Part shown: positions 10,577 through 20,281 of the stretch, piece after piece | Position numbering within the stretch: the stretch's first letter is position 1 | Layout: each line of letters starts with the position of its first letter | Source: Chamaelirium japonicum | Lineage: Eukaryota; Streptophyta; Magnoliopsida; Liliales; Melanthiaceae | Assembly: GCA_947650365.1 (NCBI GenBank) | Contig: OX393551.1 | Location: 92,726,697-92,790,696, forward strand | Direction of reading: 5' to 3' | Length of the DNA stretch: 64,000 nucleotides | Translations under genes and position numbers: made by a program | The notes under the pieces: model-generated | Database searches by the model: none | What the model saw: only the letters and a program-made list of their open reading frames with translations | Told to the model about the DNA's origin: nothing

Positions 10577-11032
10577 ATATATCAAGCCCAGCCGACAAGT
10601 CGTAAAAAAATGGAGAGAGAAACAAAGATAGAAGAGAGAGAAGAAAAGAGAAGAGAATTGAGAGATAAATGAAGATAGAAGATAGAAGAAGTCCCGCTCC
10701 AGTCCATTAGCCTTGGGTATAAGTATGAAGTAAGAAGAAATCTAAATTTGAAAACTTTACTTCTGTCTTTGTTTCTCTCTTCATTTTCTTGTGACTGGTC
10801 GGCTAGGTTCGATATATTCGTGCTGATAATATGTTATGAGATGGGAAAAAGAAAAAAGAGAATGGAAAGATAAACAAAGAAAGGAGAGAAAAGAAGTCCT
10901 GCTCTCTCTACTTTAAAATAATTTTCTATCTTTTTTCTATTAATACTTATTTATTTTCTTTTATACTATAAGAGAAAGAGAGAGAAACAAAGAAAATAGG
11001 GAGAGAAACGGGGAGAGAAATAAAAGATAACG
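10577..11032. repeat. Leader module plus conserved non-LTR spacer
   Basis: A plus leader then a minus primer site. After it comes a spacer (about 10908-10975) containing CTTTAAAATAATTTTCTATC, found only at the equivalent positions in the other duplication members (about 38608 and 48103). Confidence 0.55.
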
Positions 11033-11232
11033 TGTTATAAGATGGGAGAAAGAGAAAGCAATCAAATGTGCCCTACCCTAAAGGGGTCGTATATTATTTA
11101 TAAGCTAAGTATTGTGAGATGGGAGAAAGAGAGAGTCATCAAACGTGCCCTACCCTAAAGGGGTCGAATATTATTTATAGGGTAAGCTTACTTAGGGCCT
11201 AAGTAATCTATGGGAAACCCTAATCTATAAGA
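11033..11232 (-). mobile_element. Tandem truncated LTR ends
   Basis: R-U5 through TATA (11033-11109) runs straight into the U5 end of a second LTR (11110-11232) with no primer site between. The TATA motif occurs twice. The downstream LTR stops at the CTATAAG junction. Confidence 0.78.
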
Positions 11233-11580
11233 GAAAAGAGAAGAGAATGAAGAAATTTAATTATATTATTAAGGAGTGAAGTTTTGGAATTTAGATTCGT
11301 TCTTAATTAAACTAGATATGCTATCAGTATGAACATATTAAGCCCAGCTGACCAGTCGCAAGAAAACGGAGAGAAAAACAAAGACAGAAGTGGAGTTTTG
11401 GAATTTAGATTCCATCTTACTTTACACCTATACCCATGGCCAATGGACTGGAGCATGACTTCTTCTCTCTTCATTTATCTCTCCGTTCTCTTCTCTCTTC
11501 TGTTCTCTCTTCTGTCTGTGTTTCTCTCTTCATTTTCTTGCGACTGGTCGGCTGGGCTCGACATGTTTGTGCTGATAACG
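11233..11580. repeat. Leader with truncated neighbours
   Basis: Starts with the recurrent AATTTAATTATATTATTAAG junction, then a plus-strand primer remnant (about 11322-11335, GCTATCAGTATGA) and a minus leader ending in primer site 11567-11580. Confidence 0.6.
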
Positions 11581-11704
11581 TGTTATGATTTTAGAGAAAG
11601 AAATAGAGCCGTCAAATATGCCCTACCCTAAAGGGGTCATGTATTATTTATAAGGTACGCTTATTTAGGGCTTAAGCAATCTATGGGAAATCCTAATCCA
11701 TAGG
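11581..11704 (-). mobile_element. LTR, U3 truncated at CCATAGG junction
   Basis: U5 start TGTTATGATTTTAG. TATA intact. Confidence 0.72.
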
Positions 11705-12208
11705 AGAAGAGAGAAGAGAACGGAGATATTTAATTATATTATAGAAAAGTGGAAATTTTCAATTATGATTCCTTCTTACTTCATTCCTATACCCATGGCC
11801 AATGTACTGGAGCAGGACTTCTTCTCTTTTCATTTATCTCTCTGTTCTCTTCTCTTGTCTTCTCTCCCTTCTGTCGTCGTTTCTCTCTTCGTTTTTTTGT
11901 GACTGGTCGGCTGGGCTCAACATGTTAGTGTAAATAACGTGTTGTGTGATCGGAGAAAGAGAGATTCGTCAAACGTGCCTTATCATCAAGGGTGATATAA
12001 ATATTAAGAAGTAGAGTTTTGGAATTTTGATTCCTTCTTACTTCAAATCTATACCCGTGGCCAATGGACTGGAGCAAGACTTCTTCTCTCTTCTATCTTC
12101 GTTTATTTCTCCGTTCTCTTCTTTCTTTTTCTCTCTCTTTTGTCTTTGTTTCTCTCTCTGCTTTCTTACGACTGGTCAGCTGGGCTTGACATGTTCGTGC
12201 TGATAACG

Positions 12209-12330
12209 TATTATGAGATGGGATAAAGAGAGAGTCGTTAAATGTGCCCCACCTTAAAGGGGTCGTATATTATTTATAGGATAAGCTTACTTAGGGCCTA
12301 AGCAATCTATAAGAAACCCTAATCCATGGG
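12209..12330 (-). mobile_element. LTR, U3 truncated at CCATGGG junction
   Basis: Intact TATA and CTTAGGGCCTAAG. Primer site at 12195-12208. An R-U5-only fragment lies upstream at about 11941-12000. Confidence 0.72.
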
Positions 12331-12892
12331 AAAAGAGAAGAGAAATGAAAGGTTTAATTATATTATTGATAATGGAGTTTTGGAATTTAGATTTCTTCTT
12401 ACTTCACACCTATACTCGTGGTGAATGGTCTGAAGTAGGACTTCTTTCTTCTCTCTTTGTTTATCTCTTTGTTCTCTTCTCACTTGTCATAACATATTAT
12501 CAACACGAACATGTCGAGCCTAGCCGACCAGTTATAAGAAAACGGAGAGAGAAACAAAGACAGAAGTGAGAGAAGTAGAGAGAAGAGAACAAAGAGATAA
12601 ACGAAGAGAGAAGAGAGAAGAAGTCATGCTCCAGTCCATTAGCCACGTGTATAGGAGTGAAGTAAGAATGAATCTAAATTCCGAAACTCCATACAAGAGA
12701 GAGAGGAAGAGAGAAGAAAACGGAGAGATAAATAAAGTAAAAAAAGAAGAAGTCCTACTCCAGTCCATTGGCCATGGGTATAGGTGTGAAGTAAGAAGGA
12801 ATCTAAATTCCAAAACTCCATTTCTATCTTTGTTTCTCTCTCCGTTTTCTTATGACTAGTCAGTTGAGCTCGATATTTTTGTGCTGATAATG
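12331..12892. repeat. Opposed leader modules
   Basis: A minus leader end, a plus primer remnant (about 12493-12506, CATATTATCAACACGA), then two plus leaders in tandem (12550-12700 and 12700-12830) and a minus primer site. Confidence 0.6.
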
Positions 12893-13040
12893 TATTATAA
12901 GATGGGAGAAAGTGAGAGCCATCAAACGTGCCCCTCCCTAAAGGGGTTGTATATTATTTATAGGGTAAGATTAATTAGGGCCAAAGAAATCTATAGGAAA
13001 TCCAAATCTATGGGAGAGATCCGACGGAGGATAGCCATCC
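12893..13040 (-). mobile_element. LTR joined to leader, left arm of inverted pair
   Basis: TATTATAAGATGGG to GACGGAGGATAGCCATCC, then leader. Confidence 0.73.
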
Positions 13041-13325
13041 TTCTTACTACACACCTAAACTCGTGGCTAATAGACTTGAGCAGGACTTCTTCTCTTTTCT
13101 CTCTTCATTTATCTCTTCGTTCTCTTCTCTCTTCTTCTCTCTCTGCTGTCTTTGTTTCTCTCTCCATTTTCTTATGACTAGACGGCTGGGCAAGACATGT
13201 TCGTACTGATAACGTGTGATAAGATGAGAGAAAAAGAGAGTATAGAACGGAGAGATAAATGAAGAGAGAAGAAAAAGAAGTCTTGCTACATTCTATTAGC
13301 CACGGGTATAGGTGTGAAATATGAA

Positions 13326-13473
13326 GGATGGCTGTCCACCGTCGGATATCTCCGATGGATTAGAATTTCCTATAGATTTCTTAGGCCCTAAGGAAGCTTA
13401 CTCTATAAATAATATACGACCCTTTTAGGGTGGGGCATGTTTGATGGCTCTCTCTTTTTCCCATCTCATAACA
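13326..13473 (+). mobile_element. LTR joined to leader, right arm of inverted pair
   Basis: GGATGGCTGTCC start, telo-box degraded to TTAGAATTT, end CATAACA. Primer site CGTTATCAGTATGA at 13474-13487. Confidence 0.73.
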
Positions 13474-13487
13474 CGTTATCAGTATGA

Positions 13488-14048
13488 ACATGTCAAGCCC
13501 AGCAGACCAGTCACAAGAAAACAGAGAGAGAAACAAAGACAGAAGAGTAGTTTAGGAATTTAGATTCCTTCTTACATCACATCTTTACCCGTGGCCAATG
13601 GACTGGAGTAGGATTTCTTCTTTCTTCTCTCTTTATTTATCTCTTCTTTGTCTTCTCTATTCTTATCTCTTTTATATGGAGTTTTGGAATTTAGATTCCT
13701 TCTTACTTTACAACTATACGTGTGGCCAATGGACTGGAGCAGGAGTTCTTCTATCTTTCCTTTTTATTTATCTCTCTGTTATCTTCTCTCTCTTCTATCA
13801 TCATTTATCTTTCTGTTTTTTTATGACTAGTCGGTTGGGCTCGACATGTTCATATTGATAACGTGTTGTGAGAAGAGAGAAGAGAACGAAGAGACAAACG
13901 AAAAGAGAAGAGAGAAGAAGTCATGTTCCAGTCCACTCGCCACGGGTATAGGTGTACAGTAAGAAGGAATCTAAATTCAAAAACTCTACTTCTTAATAAT
14001 ATAATTAAATCTCTTTATTTTCTTTTCTTTTATTTTCTTTTCATCTAT
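13488..14048. repeat. Leader modules
   Basis: A plus leader start, then two minus leaders in tandem (GGAATTTAGATTCC-type at 13555 and 13688), a minus primer site near 13848-13861 and a plus leader end. Confidence 0.6.
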
Positions 14049-14140
14049 TAGGCCCTAAGTAAGCTTTCCCTATAAATAATATACGACCCCTTTAGGGTAG
14101 GGCATGTTTGACGGCTCTCCTTTTCTCTCATCTCACAATA
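14049..14140 (+). mobile_element. LTR truncated within the palindrome
   Basis: Begins TTAGGCCCTAAG, has TATA and R-U5, ends CACAATA. The primer site is altered to TATTGTCAGCACGA (14141-14154). Confidence 0.7.
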
Positions 14141-14154
14141 TATTGTCAGCACGA

Positions 14155-14808
14155 ATATGTCAAGCCCAGCCGACCAGTCGCACGAAAACAGTAAGAGAAA
14201 CGAAGACAGAGTGGAGTTTTGGTATTTAGATTCCTTCTTACTTCACACTTATACCCATGACCAATAGCTTGGAGCAAGACATCTTCTCTCTTCTTTCTTT
14301 ATTTATCTCTCTGTTCTCTTCTCGCTTCTTATCTCTCTTCTGTCTTCGTTAAACTCCACTTCTTCTCTATATAAACGGATAGAGAAAGGATGATAGAAAA
14401 GAAAGAAAAAGAGAGAAGAAAATGGAGAGATAAATAAAGAGAGAAGAGAGAAGAAGTCCTGCTCCAGTCCATTGGTCACGGGTATAGGTGTATAGTTCTC
14501 TTTTTTCTCTTTATTTAACTCTCCGTTCTCTTCTTGCTTCTTATCTCTCTTCTGTCTTCGTTAAACTCCTCTTCTTTTCTCAATAAACGAATAGAGAAAT
14601 ATAGACAGAAGTGAGATAAGAAGAGAAAAGAGAAATGGGAGATAAACAAAGAGAGAAGAGTGAAGAAGTCATGCTCTAGTCTATTGGCCACGGGTATAGG
14701 TGTGAAGTAAGAAGGAATTTAAATTCCAAAACTCCACTTCACTCTTTATTTCTCTTTCTGTTTTCTTGCGACTAGTCAACTGGGCTCAATATGTTCATGC
14801 TGATAAAG
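14155..14808. repeat. Leader fragments with local duplication
   Basis: The stretch CTCTCTTCTGTCTTCGTTAAACTCC plus a following GATAGAGAAA block occurs twice (about 14334-14400 and 14541-14605). This marks a local direct duplication of about 205 bp, conserved in copy B near 51540 and 51745. Confidence 0.6.
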
Positions 14809-14929
14809 TGTTATGAGATAGGAGAAAGGAAGAGCCGTCAAACGTGCCCCACCCTAAAGGGGTCGTATATTATTTATAGGGTAGCTTACTTAGGTCCTAA
14901 GCAATCTATGGAAAACTCTAATCCATGGA
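14809..14929 (-). mobile_element. LTR, U3 truncated at CCATGG junction
   Basis: TGTTATGAGATAGG start. TATA intact, GGTAGCTTAC shortened by two bases. Confidence 0.72.
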
Positions 14930-15985
14930 AGAAGAAAGAAGTTAATGGAAAGATTTAATTATATTATTTAGAAGTGGTGTTTTGGAATTTAGATTCCTTC
15001 TTACTTCACACCTATACCCGTGACTAATGGACTGGAGTAGTACTTCTTCTCTCTTCTTTTTTCGTTTATCTCTCCCTTCTCTTTTTACTTCTTTTTTTTT
15101 TCTCAGAACTCGTTATCAGCATGAACATATCAAGCCTAGCCGATCAGTCACAAGAAACTGGAGAGAGAAACGAAGACAGAAGAGAGAGAAGAGGAGTGAA
15201 GAGAATGGAGAGATAAATAATTTAAATAATATATTTAAATAATTTAGTTAAATTCTAAATAGTGGTCGGCTGGGCTCGATATATATATATGATGATAACT
15301 GTTGTGAGTAAGGAGAAGAAGATAGAAGAGAATGAAGAGATAAACGAAGAAAGAAGAGAGAAGAAGTCCTGCTCCAGTCCATTATCCAAGGGTATAGGTG
15401 TTAAGTAAGAAGGAATCTAAATTCCAAAACTCTACTTCTCAATAATATAGTTAAATCTCTTCGTTTTCTTCTCTCTTCTCCCATAAAGTTGGGTTTCTTA
15501 TTTGACGGCTCTCTCTTTCTTCTACCTCATAATATGTTATCAGCACAAATATGTCAAGCCCAGTCGACCAGTCATAAGAAAAACAAAGAGAAAAATGAAG
15601 ACAAATGAAGAGAAAAGAGAACAGAGAGCTAAACAAAGACAGAAGAGAGAACTTCACACCTATTCCGATGGCCAATGGACTGAAGCAAGACTTCTTCTCT
15701 CTTCTCTCTTTGTTTATCTCTTCATTCTCTTCTCTCTTCTATCTTCATTTCTCTCTCCGTTTATTGAGAAAAGAAGTAGAGTTTAACAAAGACAGAAGAG
15801 AAAGAAGAAGAAAATGGAGAAATAAATAAAGAGAGAAGAGAGAAGTCCTGCTCTAGTCAATTGGCCATGGGTATAAGTGTGAAATAAGAAGGAATCTAAA
15901 TTCCAAAACTCTATTTCTGTCTTCGTTTTTCTATCCATTTTCTTATGATGGGTTAGCTGGGCTCGACATGTTCATGCTGAAAATA
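14930..15985. repeat. Leader modules, both orientations
   Basis: Plus primer sites at about 15112-15125 and 15536-15549. A short A+T insert (15215-15255) and an (AT)n run (about 15278-15290) that is broken in copy B. No gene. Confidence 0.6.
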
Positions 15986-16109
15986 TATTATGAGATGAGA
16001 GAAAGAGAGAGAGCCGTCAAACGTGCCCCACCCTAAAAGGGTCGTATATTATTTATAAGGTAATCTTACTTAGGGCCTAAGTAATCCATGGGAAAACCTA
16101 ATCCATGGG
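15986..16109 (-). mobile_element. LTR, U3 truncated at CCATGGG junction
   Basis: TATTATGAGATGAG start. The adjoining primer site is decayed (CATGCTGAAAATA). Confidence 0.7.
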
Positions 16110-16162
16110 AGAAGATAAAAAAGAACGGAAGGATTTAATTATATTATTGAGAAGTAGAGTTT

Positions 16163-16308
16163 TCTCAATAGTATCATCTCAACGTTATTATGATTATTAT
16201 AGTAAATTCTCTTCTCTTTTCATTTTAATCAAATAATTAATTTAATTAAAAAAATTATAGTTACATTACTATGATAATCATAATAACGTTGAGAAGATAC
16301 TATTGAGA
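16163..16308. repeat. Short foldback element
   Basis: CTCAATAGTATCATCTCAAC with TTATTATGATTATTATAGTAA at the left is answered by the inverted TTACTATGATAATCATAATA and GTTGAGAAGATACTATTGAG at the right, arms of about 42 bp. The centre is about 60 bp. The copy B partner is about 53370-53510. Confidence 0.65.
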
Positions 16309-16497
16309 AGTGGAGTTTTGAAATTTAGATTCCTTCTTACTTCATACCTATACCCATTACGAATGGACTGAGCAAGACTTATTCTTTCTTCTCTTTTCAT
16401 TTATCTCTTCGTTCTCTTCTCTCATCTTCTATTTTTGTTTCTCTCTCCATTTTCTTATGACTGGTCGGTTGGGCTAGACATGTTCGTGCTGATAACG

Positions 16498-16619
16498 TGT
16501 TGTGAGATAAGAGAAAGTTAGAGCCATCAAACATGCCCTACTCTAAAGGGGTCGTATATTATTTATAGGCTAAGCTTACTTAGTGCCTAAGCAATCTATG
16601 GTAAACCCTAATCCATAGG
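16498..16619 (-). mobile_element. LTR, U3 truncated at CCATAGG junction
   Basis: TGTTGTGAGATAAG start; the palindrome carries one change (CTTAGTGCCTAAG). The next LTR follows after about 362 bp. Confidence 0.73.
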
Positions 16620-16859
16620 AGAAGATAGAAGAGAACGAAGAGATTTAAATATATTATTGAGAAGTGGAGTTTTGGAATTTTGATTCCTTCTTACTTCACA
16701 CATATACCCGGTGCCAATGGACTAGAACAGGACTTCTTCTCTCTTCTTTCTTCGTTTATCTCTTCATTCTTGTCTCTCTTCTTCTTTCTCTTATGTTTTG
16801 TTTCTCTTTCCGTTTTCTTACGATTGGTCGCTGGGCTCGACATATTCGTGCTGATAACG
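16620..16859 (-). repeat. Single junction-leader-primer unit of the ~360 bp array
   Basis: AGAAGATAGAAGAG junction, ATTTAAATATATTATTGAG, full leader and primer site (16846-16859). This is a clean example of the sequence between consecutive minus-strand LTRs. Confidence 0.65.
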
Positions 16860-16996
16860 TGTTATGAGATAGGAGAAAGAGAGAGCCGTTAAACATGCCC
16901 CACCCTAAAGGGGTTATATATTATTTATATGGTAAGCTTACTTAGGGCCTAAGTAATCTATGAAAAACCCTAATCTATGGGAGAGATCCGATGGTG
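16860..16996 (-). mobile_element. LTR extending to GATCCGATGGTG
   Basis: TGTTATGAGATAGG start. Beyond U3 the DNA jumps to a fragment at about 17005-17048 that includes GCAATTCGGGTGTGCCAC, which is the inverted far end of the LTR outer flank. Confidence 0.72.
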
Positions 16997-17429
16997 TATT
17001 TTTTAATATTTGAACTTAGGGCTTAAGCAATTCGGGTGTGCCACTTCTTACTATCGAGCCCAGCTAACCAGTCGTATCTCTCTCTTCTGTATTTATTTAT
17101 CTCTTCGTTCTCTTCTCTCTTCTTCTCTCTCTTCTATGGAGTTTTAGAATTTAGATTCCTTCTTACTTCACACCTTTACCTATGGCGAATAGATTGGAAA
17201 AGGACTTCTTTTCTCTTCTCTCTTCGGAGAGATGAGAGAGAAGATGAAAAAAAAACAGAGAGTTAAATAAAAAGAGAAGAAAGAAGAAGTCCTGCTCTAG
17301 TCCATTGACCCTAGGTATAGGTGTGAAGTAAGAAGGAATCTAAATTCCAAAACTCCTCTTCTGTCTTCGTTTCTCTCTCTATTTTCTTGCGACTGGTCGG
17401 TTGGCCTCGATATATTCGTGTTGATAATG
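16997..17429. repeat. Outer-flank fragment and leaders
   Basis: After the outer-flank piece a truncated primer/leader start (CGAGCCCAGCTAACCAGTCG) meets minus leader sequence. A plus leader end and a minus leader start with its primer site follow. Confidence 0.55.
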
Positions 17430-17551
17430 CGTTGTGAGATGGAAGAAAGAAAGAGCCGTAAACATGCCCCACCCTAAAGGGGTCGTATATTATTTATAGG
17501 GTAAGCTTACTTAGGGCCTAAGAAATCTATGGGAAACCCTAATCCATGGGA
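17430..17551 (-). mobile_element. LTR, U3 truncated at CCATGGG junction
   Basis: Cleanest minus-strand U3 in copy A: intact TATA, palindrome and telo-box. Confidence 0.77.
17491..17542 (-). promoter_or_regulatory. Representative LTR core promoter: TATA, palindrome, telo-box
   Basis: On the minus strand, going upstream: TATA box (TATAAATA, 17491-17498), perfect 13-mer inverted repeat CTTAGG-C-CCTAAG (17510-17522) and the telo-box AAACCCTAA as read on the plus strand (17534-17542). Each gap is 11 bp. The same order recurs in most LTR copies that retain U3. Telo-boxes occur in plant promoters of growth-related genes and are bound by telomere-repeat-binding factors; activity here is inferred. 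Confidence 0.6.
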
Positions 17552-17840
17552 GAAAAAAAAAGAAAATGGAGAAATTTAATTATATTATACGACCCCTTTT
17601 GGGTGGAGCAAGTCTGATGACTCTCCCTTTCTCCTATCTCACAACACGTTAATAACATTGAGATGATACTATTGAGAAGTGAAGTTTTGGAATTTAGATT
17701 CCTTCTTACTTCACACCTATACCTATGACAATAATCAATTATATATAATTAAATATTTATAAGGTAAGCTTACTAGTTAAGAGAATTGATTTAATAATTA
17801 TTTAAATAAATAATTAATACGACCCCTTTAGGGTGGGGCA

Positions 17841-18711
17841 CGTTCGATCGGATAGTTGTCCATCGTCGGATCTCTTCCATGTATTAGGGTTTCCCATAGA
17901 TTGCTTAGGCCCTAAGTAAGCTTGCCCTATAAATGATATACGAACCCTTTTGGGTGGGGCACATTTGACAACTCTTTCTTTCTTTCATCTTATAACACAT
18001 TATCAGCACGAACATGTCGAGCCCAATCGACCAGTCACAAAAAAACGGAGAGAGAAATGAAGACAGAAGAGAGAGAAAAAGATATAGTTAAAAAATTAAT
18101 AATTTAAATAAATTTATTATAAAATTAATTAATTAATTTTTTTTTATTAAATTATGAAATATTAATTGAAATAAATAAAAAATTTTATTATTTAATTAAG
18201 TAATAAAATAAAATAATAATTCAAAAACTATTTACTTATTATTTAAATAATAAAATAGTTTTTTGAATATATAAATAATAATATATTTTTTTTAATAACT
18301 TAAATTTTTTTTAAATAATCAAATTAATATTTATTTATTTTAATATTTTAATATTAAAGAAAATATTTAAATAATTTAAATATTTAGTTATAAAGATAAT
18401 TAAATATTTATTTAAATATTTAACTATTTAATTTATTAAATTAATTAAATAATAGGAAGTAAAGAAGGAAGACGAGGCACACCCGAAGTTTTTGCTTTAA
18501 AAATAATTTATATTTTTCTTTAAAAAATTTTATATATTACAACTATTATGAGATCGTTCGATCGGATAGCTGTCCACCGTTGGATCTCTCCTATGGATTA
18601 GGGTTTCCCATTGATTGCTTAGGCCCTATATAAGCTTACCCTATAAATAATATACGACCCCTTTAGGGTGGAGCATGTTTGATGGCTCTTTCTTTCTCCC
18701 ATATAACAACA
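17841..18711 (+). mobile_element. TRIM-like non-coding LTR element, most compact example
   Basis: Two directly repeated LTRs (17841-17997 and 18544-18711) enclose a primer-binding site (17998-18011, CATTATCAGCACGA), a short purine-rich leader (to about 18085), about 360 bp of A+T-rich interior and a purine tract (18454-18477, interrupted by one T and one C). The total is about 870 bp with no open frame of note, which fits terminal-repeat retrotransposons in miniature. The left LTR lacks its first ~10 bp and is joined to an R-U5 fragment (17817-17840). The two LTRs differ at roughly one base in seven, so the element is old or was assembled from different copies. Confidence 0.6.
18544..18711 (+). 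mobile_element. Full-length short LTR (168 bp), reference copy
   Basis: This is the model for the LTR family. The consensus starts TGTTATGAGAT and ends ATCTCACAACA, inverted repeats matching at 10 of 11 positions, as LTR ends do; this copy reads TATTATGAG at its start. Inside, in order, are a GATCGTTCGATC-like stretch, an imperfect telo-box (TTAGGGTTT on this strand), a CTTAGG-C-CCTAAG palindrome, the TATA box (CCCTATAAATA) and a downstream R-U5 part with GACCCCTTTAGGGTGG. The primer-binding site starts at 18712. The upstream flank (about 18476-18543) is also shared by every full copy, so the real LTR may start about 70 bp earlier, just after a purine tract (18454-18477), giving about 240 bp. 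No coding capacity. Confidence 0.8.
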
Positions 18712-19436
18712 CGTTATCAGCATAAACATATCGAGCCCAGCTGACCGGTCATAAGAAAATGGAGAGAGAAATGAAGATAGAAGAGAGAGTAGATAAAAGA
18801 AGAGATGGAAGAGATAAATAAAGAGAGAAGAGAGAAGAAGTCATGCTCCAGTCCATTCACTATGGGTATAAGTATAAAGTAAGAAAGAATCTAAATTCCA
18901 AAACTCAACTTCTTAATATTTATATGACCCCTTTAGGGTGGGGCACGTTTGACGGCTCCTTTTCTCAATCACACAATACGTTATTAGTATGAATATGTCG
19001 AGCCCAGTCGACCAGTCATAAGAAAACAGAGAGAAAAAGAAAGACAGAAGAGAGAAGAGAATGCAGAGATAAACGAAGAGAGAAGATAGAAGTCATGCTC
19101 CAACCTATTGGCCACGGGTATAGGTGTGAAGTAAGAAGAAATCTAATTAGGGTGGGGCATATTTGATGGCTCTCCTTTTCTCTCATCTCACAACACGTTA
19201 TCAGCACGAATATGTCGAGCCCAATCGACCAGTCATAAGAAAACATAGAGAGAAACGAAGATAGAAGAGAAAGAAGAAGAGAAAAGAAAATAAAGAGATA
19301 AACGAATAGGGAAGAGAGAAGAAGTCCTGCTCTAGTCTATTCGCCATAGGTATAGGTGTGTAGTAAGAAAGAATCTAAATTTTAAAACTCCACTTCTTAA
19401 TAATATAATTAAATATCTTTGTTCTCTTCTCTCTTC
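18712..19436 (+). repeat. Plus-strand leader array
   Basis: Leaders follow the primer sites at 18712-18725, about 18977-18990 and 19197-19210, separated by R-U5 fragments (18905-18976, 19144-19196) that start at TTTATATGACCCC or inside R. Confidence 0.65.
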
Positions 19437-19559
19437 TCCCATGGATTGAGGTTTACTATAGATTGCTTAGACCCTAAGTAAACTTACCCTATAAATAAAA
19501 TATGACCCCATTAGGGTAGGGCATGTTTGACCGCTCTTTCTTTCTCCCATCTTATAAAA
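19437..19559 (+). mobile_element. LTR starting at the CCCATGG junction
   Basis: TATA is CCCTATAAATAAAATA; ends TTATAAAA. Primer site CGTTATCAGCACAA at 19560-19573. Confidence 0.72.
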
Positions 19560-19573
19560 CGTTATCAGCACAA

Positions 19574-20160
19574 ACATATCTAGCCCAGCCGACCAGTTAT
19601 AAGAAAATAGAGAGAGAAACGAAGACAGAAGAGAGAGAACAGAACTGAGAATTAATTATTTAAATAGTTTCTTCTCACACGGGTATAGGTGTGTAGTAAG
19701 AAGGAATCTAAATTCCAAAACTCTATAAAAGAGAGAGAAGAAAAGAGAAGAGAACGGAGGGATAAATGAAGAAAGAAGAGAGGAAAAGTCCTACTCCAGT
19801 TCATTGGCCATAGGTTTAGGTATGATGTAAGAAATAATCTAAATTCTAAAACTCCAATTTTCAATATTTATACGACCCCATTAGGGTGGGGCATATTTGA
19901 CGGCTCTCTCTTTCTCCCATTTTACAACACTTTATCAGTACGAACATGTCGAGCCCAGCCGACCAGTTATAAAAAAACGGAGAGAGAAACGAAGACAAAA
20001 AAGAGATAAGAGAACAAAGAGATAAACAATGAGAGAAGAGAGAAGAAGTTTTGCTGCAGTCTATTGGCCACGGGTATAGGTGTGAAATAAGAAGGAATCT
20101 AAATTCCAAAACTCTACTTTTCAATAAGATAATTAAATCTCTTTATTCTCTTCTTTCTTC
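19574..20160 (+). repeat. Plus-strand leader array
   Basis: Three leaders and an R-U5 fragment (about 19867-19933, ACGACCCCATTAGG). The primer site near 19932-19945 is degraded to CTTTATCAGTACGA. Confidence 0.65.
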
Positions 20161-20281
20161 TACCATTGATTAGGGTTTTCTATAGATTACTTATGCCCTA
20201 AGTAAGCTTCCCTATAAATAATATACGACCCCTTTAGATATGGCACGTTTGACGACTCTCTCTTTCTCCTATCTTACAATA
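20161..20281 (+). mobile_element. LTR starting near the CCATTGATTAGGG junction
   Basis: TATA intact; R shortened (CCTTTAGATATGGCACG). Primer site TGTTATCAGTATAA at 20282-20295. With the LTR at 21476 this brackets a further LTR-leader-interior-purine tract-LTR order (1.46 kb), interrupted at about 20400-20500 by an inverted outer-flank fragment. Confidence 0.7.

Larger units (their letters stand above)
9000..12330. repeat. Older intra-array duplication, member 1
   Basis: Matches 36725-40021 in module order: R-U5 fragment, leader, the phrase GAGATTAAATAAGTAT, an inverted LTR pair, a tandem LTR-end junction, then minus-strand LTRs. The offset is about 27.7 kb. Divergence is clearly higher than between copies A and B. 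The copy B partner is about 46200-49530. Confidence 0.75.

Noticed and set aside
17534..17542. AAACCCTAA as interstitial telomere repeat
   Set aside because: It occurs as a single copy per LTR, never in tandem, and always at the same U3 position, so it is a promoter-type telo-box.
18080..18470. A+T-rich blocks as replication origins or matrix attachment regions
   Set aside because: Base composition alone is not evidence. The blocks are shared interiors of the repeat family and no specific origin motif was recognised.
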